A DNA stretch of 64,000 nucleotides from Athripsodes cinereus (Eukaryota; Arthropoda; Insecta; Trichoptera; Leptoceridae), in NCBI GenBank assembly GCA_947579605.1, contig OX388328.1, positions 8,845,684 to 8,909,683 on the forward strand, read 5' to 3'. Position numbers and translations under genes: made by a program. The notes beneath the pieces were generated by a model, which was not told the origin of the DNA, made no database searches, and was given only the letters and a program-made list of their open reading frames with translations. Of this stretch, positions 1 to 10,046 are shown in pieces; positions within the stretch are counted from its first letter, which is position 1, and every line of letters begins with the position of its first letter.

Positions 1-1770
1 TAGTTCAAGAAGTGAAATGGAAGAGAAATTAAAATAGTAAGTGCAGATTTTAGTGAGTGAATTGAATTTTACGAAAATGCCGCCATTACGATGACATTTG
101 GGTCATAAAAACGCTCAAAGCTGTTCACGATTATCCGGGGCTACATTCGCCACTCACTGCAACTTCATGGTCGCTCAGGTCACTCGACGTCGAGCGATAT
201 TTATGCTCTCGTGAACCCTGCCCAGTACAAATCTATAGAGCAAAAAGTTCGTGAGTGCAACTAGAAGACAAAATCTTCATGTTGGTACACTATTAAAACG
301 CTTAATCAATACAAAAGTGTTCTAAGTATATTTTTTTCTATTACGCGCACGTTCGTTGAAAGATTTTTGTTGATAGGGGAATAAATCATTGTCATATTTT
401 TTTTATTTATTACCAATTATTGCAAATAAAGCATTGTGCCTTTGATATAGAAAGTAAATTTACTGTTGCATACTTTTTCTCCTCAGCCCACTCAATAAAT
501 CTTTCAATATCACCTCACATTTCAATAAATCTTTATGTTTATTTGAAGTAACATTCTAAATTCTATTGTAGATAGATAAGGCACAATTCTAATTACACCG
601 TTTAACAAAATAATGTCTAAAATTATTTCGAATATTTCACTAAAAAATATACTTACTAGTTTATATTTCTTCATTCTTCGTAATTTCAAAATTCTTAGAA
701 ATTTGGTTTATAGCATATTATATCAATAAGTCAGCGATTAGGCTATGACGCAAGCCGACAACTGTAGCATTAACGCGGTCAACTTATTCAATTCAAATGT
801 AACTTGAAGATCATAACAGTTTAGATTATTCGATATTTACATTCTCAGAGAGTAAAAAATGAGGATATAAGTTTACTTTAAAGATACATATTTATTTTAA
901 AATATACCTACAAATAAAATTCATTACCTAGATATGATAATATTTAAAATGTAGTTTTCGTATGAGATTCCATCTTGAAACGCAATAGATTTGAATTCGA
1001 ATAGATGCATTCTATGTTTTCCTTAAATAAATCCTTAAGAATTAATTTTGTCAAAACAGCGGGTTTGATATTTTATAATACCTATATGGTTTAATATATT
1101 TTTAATTGCTTAAAAATAGACTGATGTATATAAATTTATCTTCTATCTTTTCTATCGTGCCTAGGGTTGCCGCCCCTCCATGTTTGAATGGTGAGTGTCC
1201 AGGCTACAGGGGTCTACATTTTATATCTCCAGGTTAGTCGTTGGTGAAGTTGGAGTTAATTATAAGGAAAACCAGAAAGGTTGGTTATTAAAATTACTTA
1301 TGATTTTAAAAATAAGCTGGTTCTGATCAGTGATATGTTACAACTAGATTCGCAATGTCATACAAATATTCTCTAAAAATGTGTACCCACCCGTCGAGGT
1401 ACAATACCTGAGTAATATATATTCATCTTTTTTCTTATGTACATATATATTCATCTCTATCTACCGGCCTTTGTCGTCTGTAATAATCCCCATTCTCATA
1501 TTGTCTATCTCTTGTTATCTACAAACAATTTATATGCGTGTCGCTTTTTTTCAAACTAAAAATTGCGGCACCAAGGACCGCAACGAGATTTTATTGATGG
1601 TACATGTTTGAGATTCGTATTGCAAATCTAGGTATAACATATCACTGAATGCTACCTACATCTTATATTACAGAGTAAATATTAACTGATGCTAATACAG
1701 TATAAAATATCACTTAGTAAATAAAAATCCAGTGGATCCAATCCAGGTCAGATCCAGTGGACTCACCAGT
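1..1770. other. Non-genic region with a GC-richer stretch near 60-270
   Basis: No supported gene is visible. Bases 60-270 are less AT-rich and contain CpGs (for example TCACTCGACGTCGAGCGA, which includes a near-palindrome) before normal AT-rich sequence resumes. It could be a non-coding first exon or promoter, but nothing confirms this. Confidence 0.3.
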
Positions 1771-1771
1771 A

Positions 1772-1972
1772 AAAAATAGGCCTCCCAATCTTTTCTGTAA
1801 GTTTTTCAGTGTCCTGTAAAAGGCAGATAACTAAGATCTTCAGTTCAACAATGAGATATGCAACCCATTCTAAATATCTTTACCTTTATTTGAACAGAGA
1901 GGACAACTTGCATGTTTATTATAAGCAGTTGATCCACTGGCTAACCCCTTAGTGGGAGATGGCGTGATGGAA
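1772..1972 (+). mobile_element. Family C, diverged copy
   Basis: It shares TTTCAGTGTCCTGTAAAAGG, the AACTTGCATGTTTATTA block and a final GGCGTGATGG. Confidence 0.6.
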
Positions 1973-2260
1973 ATGATGGATGGATGTCAGGTCCAACCGA
2001 GCTCCTCCAGTTCACCTCACTTCTATATTATTTCACCATTTATGATTAAATGCTTTATTGCCTCAAAATTGCCATAAAAACTCAAAATTGTAAAGTCTTT
2101 TGCTGGCCCACTTTTCACTAGAAAGCGTCGCAGATCTGTGACAGACTCTCCCACCTCCTATAAAGTTCTAGGTTTAAAAGAGATGAATGTTAGAAGGGTA
2201 ACCAATTTTGTTCATTGCATGTCTAGAACCTTTACTTTTGTGTATCCTATTTTTTTTTTT

Positions 2261-2493
2261 AACATACATAGACATTTCACACAGATCGAGCTAGTCCCAA
2301 ACTAAGATGAATCTTGTATTATGGGTACTAATTCGACGATACACACATATACAATGCACTAAACACATTTACATGTAACACCCAGACCCAGGACAATTTG
2401 AAAAAGGTCATTCCTCAATCTGCCCTGGCCGGGAATCGAACCCGGGACCTCGTGACTCAAAGGCAAGAGTGTTACCTCCGCGCCACACCGGCT
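2261..2493 (-). mobile_element. SINE-1 copy (tRNA-derived)
   Basis: The reverse strand starts GGTGTGGCGCGGAGGTAAC (box A-like) and has GGTTCGATTCCCGG (box B). It continues through a shared body containing GACCTTTTTCAAATTG and GGACTAGCTCGATCTG. It is about 230 bp and nearly full length. Related copies are at 14270, 25427, 49239, 57551 and 43735. Confidence 0.8.
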
Positions 2494-3151
2494 GACCTAC
2501 TGTCCGTACGACCGACTATTATTTGAGACTTCTTAGAAATGGCGAGTAATTTCCAGAGATTACATCCAATATCTTAGAAATGTCAAATTTTCTTTCTTTC
2601 TCATGTGTCTCTAAACATTGGCTGTCCTAGCTTTTGCAGGACCCCGGCGAAGCAAATTCTGGGGCGTGGGGGCCAGAAACAATTTGGTTCAGGAATTTTA
2701 GGAAAAACCTATATTTCCAACCATCCACTCCGTCGAAAACTTCTTAATTTATTTATTAATTATTCTTATTTTCATCTTTAGAAATTTGATATCTTCAATA
2801 AAGACCACTATAATCTTCAAATCATTTAACCACCATACACTTATGTGTAAGTTTTGACACTTTTAAGGCTAGACAAGCTACATATTATCAAAAGCTTTAA
2901 TTTAATGTTTTAAAGATACTCTATACGTAAATGATGTTCTTTTTTCATATCTTGGTATTATTTTGCCATTATCTTTGTGTGTTAGGCAGATCAAGGCAAA
3001 CTGAAATCTGGAGGAGTGTTTAACGCTAAAGATGATTAGCATTTCACTGTCCAGGATAGAAAGGCTTAGTGATACATTGTCTGTGAGTCCAAGGTGCTAC
3101 AGAGAGCCATCGGGAATAAATGAGTTTATTTACTTTGATGCTACTTTTATG

Positions 3152-3358
3152 CTGTGGAACACCCGGCAAAGAATTGATCTCTCTTGTGTAAAGGCAGGTG
3201 TTCGAAAAAATAAAGACGTTTTACATCTCAAATTCAGCGGTCCCATCCTGAATCTCTTAACTTTTAGATGGCACGGAGAAGACGGCTTGCATATTTATTA
3301 CATGCAGCTGGTCTGCTGGCTACCCCACTTGTGGGATATGCCATGATGGTATAGTAGT
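3152..3358 (+). mobile_element. Family C copy
   Basis: GTGGAACACCCGGCAAAG head, GGCAGGTGTTCGAAAAAAT, and end GCCATGATGGTATAGTAG. It misses a short internal segment. A short frame at 3032-3346 over it is not a gene. Confidence 0.7.
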
Positions 3359-3373
3359 TAACTGACTAAACAT

Positions 3374-3847
3374 TAGAGATGCAAGGAATATTAGGCAACT
3401 ATTCGGTATTTTGCCTATTCGGCAACATTTTTACTATTCGGTCGAATACCGAATATTTAGTCTATTATTCGGTATTCTGCCGAATAGTTTAAATGTAAAA
3501 CTGGAAGGAACTAATAGCTTGTAGATTGTTGCTATTTCATTTTCAGCTGCAGATGCATAATTACTGATTCTCAAATATCTTATTCATAAATTTAATTTGA
3601 TATGGAGTGAAACAATACAATAGTTTTATTGTTATTATTAATTTTGGAACACAAAAATTTCGAAAAAATGTACCGCGCTGCAAGTCTAGTACATTTATGT
3701 CTATGATGTACCAAACTACCTACACAAAGATTCGCAGTCGGGAGTACCACACTCTCTCACCATTGTTTTGCCGAATATTCGATTATTCGGCACATGATCT
3801 TGCACAATATTCAGTATTCGGCAAATATACTATTCGTTGCATCTCTA
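3374..3847. mobile_element. hAT-type MITE, 474 bp
   Basis: Terminal inverted repeats begin TAGAGATGCAA and end TTGCATCTCTA. The flanks carry the 8-bp duplication CTAAACAT at 3366-3373 and 3848-3855. ATTCGG/CCGAAT motifs recur throughout. Eight-base target sites are characteristic of hAT elements. The short frame inside (3607-3867) runs past the element end and is not a transposase. Confidence 0.82.
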
Positions 3848-3919
3848 CTAAACATAAATTAGACTAAAAAAGGGGAGTGTTTGTTGTGTTGAAATAAATA
3901 AAAAACAAAGTTTGAGAGC

Positions 3920-4156
3920 AAATATAATATGTATTTTTATAATTATTATAATAATAATAATAGTATGTGTAATAATAATAATATTTAATGTATAATTATT
4001 ATAATAATATATAATACACATGGTTTACATACATTTATATTAATATTATTTTAATTCATAATATTATAATATTCCTACAACATAATATTAGGTGAGTTTA
4101 TTTAATTATAATAATAATAATTAGAGCGACAATATTCATTCATTGTTGTATCAAAT

Positions 4157-4196
<40 letters not shown>

Positions 4197-4230
4197 ATTA
4201 TAATATATATAATATTATAATATATAGGTG
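3920..4230. repeat. AT-only low-complexity tract with (AT)n microsatellite
   Basis: (ATA)n and (AAT)n runs from 3940, then (TA) repeats about 4160-4190, then TATAATATTATAATATATA. It may form cruciforms. No gene. Confidence 0.75.
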
Positions 4231-4281
4231 AGAATCTCAGGATCAAAGTAGTCCTTTAAATGCATGTTTAACTCATCCATG

Positions 4282-4540
4282 ATTGCGGCGTACAGACAGC
4301 TGAATGCGAACGTCAATCATCAAGCATCAAGCAAAAATCTTAAATATTACGGCGACAATTCGGAGCATTTTCCAAAGAAACATTCGAATGAATGCCTTCG
4401 TTACGTCTCATGGACGGGTAACGAAGGTATTCATTCGAATATTTCTTTGGAGAATTCTCCGAAAGATTGTCGCCCAAAGATTTAAGATTTTTGCTTGATG
4501 CTTGACGTTTGCATTCAGCTGTCTGTACGACGCCAATGGC
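4282..4540. mobile_element. Foldback MITE (family F1), copy 1
   Basis: Two arms of about 115-120 bp are near-perfect inverted copies (ACAGACAGCTGAATGCGAAC ... GTTTGCATTCAGCTGTCTGT) around a short centre, GTCTCATGGACGG. A second copy lies at 59285-59523. Short overlapping frames on both strands come from the palindrome. Confidence 0.75.
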
Positions 4541-4544
4541 AATA

Positions 4545-6525
4545 TTGCGATACCAAAATGTGTACTTTTTTTACAGTTGACATCGATACCCATGATAGTA
4601 ATGTAAAATATATGTAATAAAAAATATGATGTTTTTTGTGACAAAATATGCATTTCACAGGCCCGTGGGGAAAATTTAAGTGTTTTTGAAATAATTTCAT
4701 AATCATTATCTCCTGATTCTCGACTGGCTGCACGTAGAATAGAAAATGTTGTATCAAAAGTGGAAAAAATAAGAAAAATTAATAAATAATATTTGTTTAA
4801 GGATCAAAAATGTCTAAAACATTAATGAAAATGTTGAATTTTAGTATCATTGTCTGACCTGACTAATTTTAGCCAATCACAGTACACCATTGAATTCTAA
4901 TACAATTTGGCTTCCAATACATTTTTATTTTAAACTTTAGTTTCAAAAAAGGACAAATAAACGTGTTTTTGTATCAAAAGCAGACATAATGGTTTTAAGG
5001 TGCACCTAAGCATCAAAAGTAAGCAAACATATTTTTTTAATTATTTAGACAGTTTCAACAATATTGTTACGCATTTTTAATACATGTTTAAATAATAATC
5101 ATCAAAATTAAATGTGATAAAAATACCGGATGGAAACCCTGGATTAGAATAGATGAAAAAAATTGCGGTTTTGTTTAAAATAAACTTTTTTGCATTCAGT
5201 CGACTTTGATTATTTTGAGTTTTCCATTTGTGATTTATATTATAGATATCGTAGAAACTAAAATGTCATTTAATAATAAATATATACATACATAAGAATA
5301 ATAATTAATAGGCAGATACGTCTTATTCTATTTTTACAAAAGTATGTCTTTCCTTGCTCATAAAAAAATAAAGGAAATTATTTGTATGGTGGTTGTGTGA
5401 ATGAAATATTTCGTATATCATTAATTAAGAGTTAAATGATAAAAATAAAACTGTAAAACACATTGAGAATTATTGAAAAATACGTAATATTAAAGATCAA
5501 TTTGACACAGCAATTAATTAAGATAAAAAAGTGAAAATTTCAATGTTTGTCTCACAGCACGAACATTGTTCGCAAAAATGTGTTTATAAATTTGATTGTA
5601 TAAATTGAACAGTTTTAAATATTTTATTTAAATTTGAATATTGTCTAAACTGTAGACAAAAACGATAAGATATGATATTACAATTATTTTATACTATTTT
5701 TTAATTTTATTTTTTATTTTTTAATTTTTACTCAACTGAATATTTTGCTTGAAAATTAAATTCACATATTTCTTTAACATAAAGAAATTTCAAAAATATA
5801 GTTTGTGGAAATTGAGAGCTGAATAAAACAGTCCAACATCAAATCTTTTACATAAAGATTTTTTTTTATGATTAACTAAAATTATATTTAAAATTGAATT
5901 ACCGATTGAAAATTACAAATTTAAGCCTTTATTATTTACTCAAAACGTATTATTAAGAATGGCTAGTGGAATTTTCATATTTATAGTTTAATTTTAAAAA
6001 AAACTTAAAATTCGCCGCCCTTGCGGTGGTTTGTACCACAAAACGGCGCTAAGTAAATTTTCCAGATTATTATTATTATTATTGATTTGTATTTCATTCA
6101 GTCAACCAGATCTTTAAATTAAAAGACCAGAATAATAAAAATCAAAACATAGTTAAAATTTAGAAATGAATGTATAAAACTAAAACTATGGATGGCAAAA
6201 TTGCAAGGAAAGATCAAATTGGCTTCAAACACGTTCATAAAATGCTGCATATACAAATATAATAGAATTAATACTTCATATTTCATAATATTTACACAAA
6301 AATCAACCTTATTTGACACAATATCAATAAAATGGAGTTGTCTAAAATGTATTATAATGGTTATTCATAAAAGTTTAATAAATCTATTTATTTATTCTTT
6401 ACACACATTATTCAAAATCTCTGAAAGAATAGGACAGTTTGTTATATGTTCATTTTTTATGGTAGCTTTTATCAGACAAACAATATGAAAACTAACATCC
6501 TCTGTATGAACCCTCACCTGACTCC
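4545..6525. other. AT-rich intergenic DNA
   Basis: No coding signal or recognised repeat is seen, except a short LINE-tail fragment at 6013-6084. The short open frames at 6119-6319 and 6192-6488 overlap on opposite strands and look like chance. Confidence 0.5.
6013..6084 (+). mobile_element. LINE-C terminal fragment with (ATT) tail
   Basis: CGCCCTTGCGGTGGTTTGTA and CAAAACGGCGC are the LINE-C 3' block, followed by (ATT)5. Confidence 0.55.
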
Positions 6526-6526
6526 C

Positions 6527-6659
6527 TAGACAAACTGCACTTGGCGTTAGACTACAAACGAATTTTCGACAATAACCGCTACAATATAATTACATGGTAC
6601 ATTGTAGGTAGATTGTCGAAAAGTTCGCCAGTAGCTGATTGCTAAGCGCGGTTTGTCTA
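6527..6659. mobile_element. Foldback MITE with TAGACAAAC ends
   Basis: TAGACAAACTGC and, inverted, TAGACAAACCGC bound 133 bp. The arms also share TTCGACAAT and CTACAAT segments. TA at each end would fit a Tc1/mariner-type insertion. Confidence 0.6.
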
Positions 6660-8878
6660 TGGCCATTGTAAAGCAAGTAATGGGATAATGAAATAACACT
6701 TAATATTTTACAATTTTAAAAATATTAGTTTTCTAGAAAATATGTCAGAAATTAAGAGATAAATTGAAGTATTTAAAAATTAACTGCAAAAGACATTTTT
6801 TTACAATATTGTGTCAAATAAAGTTAAAAATACATACATTTATTAAGAAGATTTCCTCATAACATCATTTCTTAGAGATACAAAAGAAAAAATGGTAAAA
6901 ATGCAATTTCCATACATATTAAAATTTTAATTCTATAACATAACTAACATACAGTTTTCAAACATTTATGTATTCAAAAAACAAATAAAATATGAGAAAA
7001 CAGACAAACGTGGACGACATTTTTATTTATTTATAATTTAATTTTATTTATTAAAGTATAGGCCGAAATATTTATTTATTCTTTTATTTATTAACATTTT
7101 TTTATTACTTATTTATTTATTTACTCTATATTTACAAATTGTATACACATTTATTTATTTAATATTAAGTTATAACACATTCAAATATTATTTATTTTAT
7201 TTTTATTTTAATATGCATATAATTTTATAATAAGTGAATCAATATTGTGTTAAAAATTTGTTATTTTTTAATTCAAATTTTTATGAAAAAATATAATAAA
7301 AATTGAAATCAATTCCCTTTTTTATATATATTAGATATAAATATATATATCTATAAAATACATAATGATGAAGAGAAACACAAATGAATAAAAAAAAAAT
7401 CGAACCAGATTATGCCGATTTGTAAATATTGTGAAATATTGTGACACCCTATAATTTAAATTAATTTATCTCAAATTTTGTAGAAAAGTGTGTAATAAGA
7501 CGAAAATTTCATAAAAATGTGATAAGTACTAGCTAAAATTGTGTTCCTTTTTAATTTAAGATAGATATATATATATACACATACAAATAATATTATTTTC
7601 ATATATTTTATATATATTTCATGATATTATTAATATTTCCATTATTTATTTAATTTTATAGATATTTTGGGGGGCAAGAAATTGTACCATTTATATATTT
7701 TTTTATTAATTATTAGTTGAATTTCCATACATATTTCATATCATAAGAATTTGTGACATTTGTTGAAAAAAATTGTAAAAGAATCAAAAACATATTTTTA
7801 TGAGGCAGGTAAATTGAAAAAAAAATTAAAATATTTATTATTGACTAATTGATAAAAAGAAAATTTTAAAAAGACACAAATTGCAAAAGAAATATACAAG
7901 TAAGAAATTGGAGTTTAATCTGTTTTCAAAAAGAAGAGGAATGAAAAAAATTAGGTTTTTTAAAATGTAAAATGTCCAAACACATATTTTCATAGACAAA
8001 AGACAGAATAGGCTAATACATACAAAATTAATATTTTTTTATTAATTTGTTTTGAGAATATATTTATGGATAAATATAGGGAGCACATAACATATACATA
8101 ATTATATATTTAAAACATTAATATTTTTATATTCTATCTAAGTTACATACATATTTTTATTTATTTTTTTATTATTATTATACGATCAACATTTATTATT
8201 ATTATCATTCATGTGACATTTTAAATAACAACATAGGTATTTATTTTATTTTATATACAAATACAATAATAATGTAAATCATTTATGTACGTAGCAGATA
8301 TTAAATAAATATACTGATTATTTTTATTACATTTAATTTTTTTAAACATTTATGACACAGTATCACATGCATAATTATAATATTATATTTAAAAATACAA
8401 AAAAAAATAATAAAAGTAAAAAAAAAAACAATAAATATATAAAATTAATGTTCAAAAATAATATTATGGCATTATTTATTGTTTTTAAATAAAAAAAAGT
8501 TTAAATTCCAATATATTAATAAAAATACAATAATAATAATAAAAAAGGGAAATGCTTTGTTTGTTCATTATTCAAATTGATATAAAATAAAAATAAATGC
8601 AACAATAATAATTATTGAATCACACATTTTGACATGGCAAGATATTTTTTAATGTGGCAATGCATAATATAGATTTCAAAAATGGAATAATTTTAACAAA
8701 TAAAGTAGTATTTAAAAATGGAATAAATTGCACAAAAAAAAATAATTTATCCTTGTATATTTTGATGATGATTTTGGATGATTTGTTTCTTTAGCGATTC
8801 ATTGACCGTCTGAAGGGGGGGGGCTGGTAAAATATTCTTTTTCACTAAGAAATTCATGACTAATTGAAATGTTTTTTG

Positions 8879-8962
8879 ATTAGGGGTGTGTAGGTTGGAT
8901 ATATTAAGAAACTAGTAATGAACAACTTTTTTCTCAATTTAACCGATACACACACCCCTAAT
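8879..8962. ncRNA. Pre-miRNA-sized imperfect hairpin
   Basis: ATTAGGGGTGTGT at 8879-8891 is perfectly complementary to ACACACCCCTAAT at 8950-8962. The inner parts (GGTTGGATATATT and AATTTAACC) pair partly, giving an arm of roughly 30 bases and a terminal loop around TAGTAATGAAC. The 84-base span fits a pre-miRNA or a tiny foldback element. There is no expression evidence. Confidence 0.25.
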
Positions 8963-9765
8963 TTAAAATGTTTTTGATATTCCAAATAGTTGTTCATTTA
9001 TTACATAAAAAAAACAGTTAGTTGCAGAGCGGGTTTTGCATCTTGACAACAGATATAATTACTCTTTGAACAAATGCTTGAGACAAATCAAATAGTTCCT
9101 AATATATTTTTACAGCATTGAAAAGCAGTTTTATGTATTGCCAACATCAAATATAATTATATATATTAATATTTTGAGGTATAAAAAAGCAATATACACA
9201 TATCTAAGTAATAGTATAGTCTTGTGATAATTATTAAAATAAAAAATAAAATACTTAAATCTAAAGTTTTTTTTATAAATTTACAAGTCTTGTAATGCTT
9301 TTAATTAGGTAAAAATAATTCTCAAGAAAAATGTTGAAATTTTATTTAATTTTCAAACATATTATGAAAATGTATTTTTATTTAAGTAAGTAGAGTTGAG
9401 GTATATGAATGATGTTTAAAGAAAAATTGTGGGGGATACAATATGTTTTTTTTATTTAATCCAGTAATTTGCGATGTCAGTAAGTACATGATAAATTTAA
9501 TTAAACTTTTTAATGAATTTGAAAAAGAAATATATATCTGATAACATTTTTCTTTAACTGCATTCTTCTAAACATGTCAATAAATTCATTTCTAATAATT
9601 TTATTAAAATAAAATAAAAATAATAGTTAAGAAAAGAGATTAATTAATAATAATAAAACTTATTTAAAATTTTCATAATTAAAAATAAAATATACATACG
9701 TAAAACTTATAACTAAAAATAATCACAGTACATAGATAGAGTTAGGCAAAAAATTAGAAATGTCT

Positions 9766-9771
9766 TTTATT
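9766..9771 (-). terminator. First candidate poly(A) signal after the gene
   Basis: Plus-strand TTTATT is AATAAA on the coding strand, 276 bp past the stop codon. It is the first exact hexamer downstream. In such AT-rich DNA further matches are common, so the real site may be different. Confidence 0.3.
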
Positions 9772-9971
9772 TTCTATCTATCTATGCAAAAATTAAAATA
9801 AAATAATAAAAATATTTTTAAACACACACGCCACTCAGCTTGTCACATTCATTTGAACGATTGTTGATGAATTTTTTAAATCTTTTATATGGGTGACGGG
9901 GTTTTGGAAATTAATACAATTTAAATGAATTCTATGTCATATCTCGAGTGTCAAAACTAATTTTCTCTATA

Positions 9972-10046
9972 TCACACGAGATCGTCGTCCGAGAAGTAGA
10001 GTTCGGATCAGAAATCCAGCTCTCCATAGCTGGACGATAATGAGGA
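9972..10046 (-). other. In-frame continuation past the stop with two more TGA codons
   Basis: Directly after the TGA at 10047 the same frame reads SSLSSSYGELDF, TGA (10008-10010), SELYFSDDDLV, TGA (9972-9974). The stretch is about half G+C, whereas the DNA below 9960 is strongly AT-rich. The composition of the peptides (Ser-rich, then acidic) looks protein-like. The first two stops are each followed by TCC. This may be readthrough, a sequencing variant, or a former C-terminus. Confidence 0.4.

Larger units (their letters stand above)
6660..9960. other. Extremely AT-rich region downstream of the gene
   Basis: Low-complexity A/T sequence with many ATTTA and TTATTT strings (densest about 7015-7200) and poly(A)/poly(T) runs. 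Part of it could be a long 3' UTR of the minus-strand gene. The only compact structures seen are the hairpin at 8879-8962 and a G8-9 run near 8815. Confidence 0.45.

Noticed and set aside
2425..2490. SINE-1 heads as functional tRNA genes
   Set aside because: Box A and box B are kept, but no cloverleaf with a credible anticodon arm and acceptor stem forms, and the same 230-bp body follows each copy.
4264..4757. Several overlapping 60-80 aa frames around the F1 foldback
   Set aside because: They arise because the DNA is palindromic, so both strands give similar peptides. No gene is needed to explain them.
6119..6488. Two overlapping frames of 66 and 98 aa on opposite strands
   Set aside because: AT-rich DNA, hydrophobic low-information peptides, and no splice or start context.
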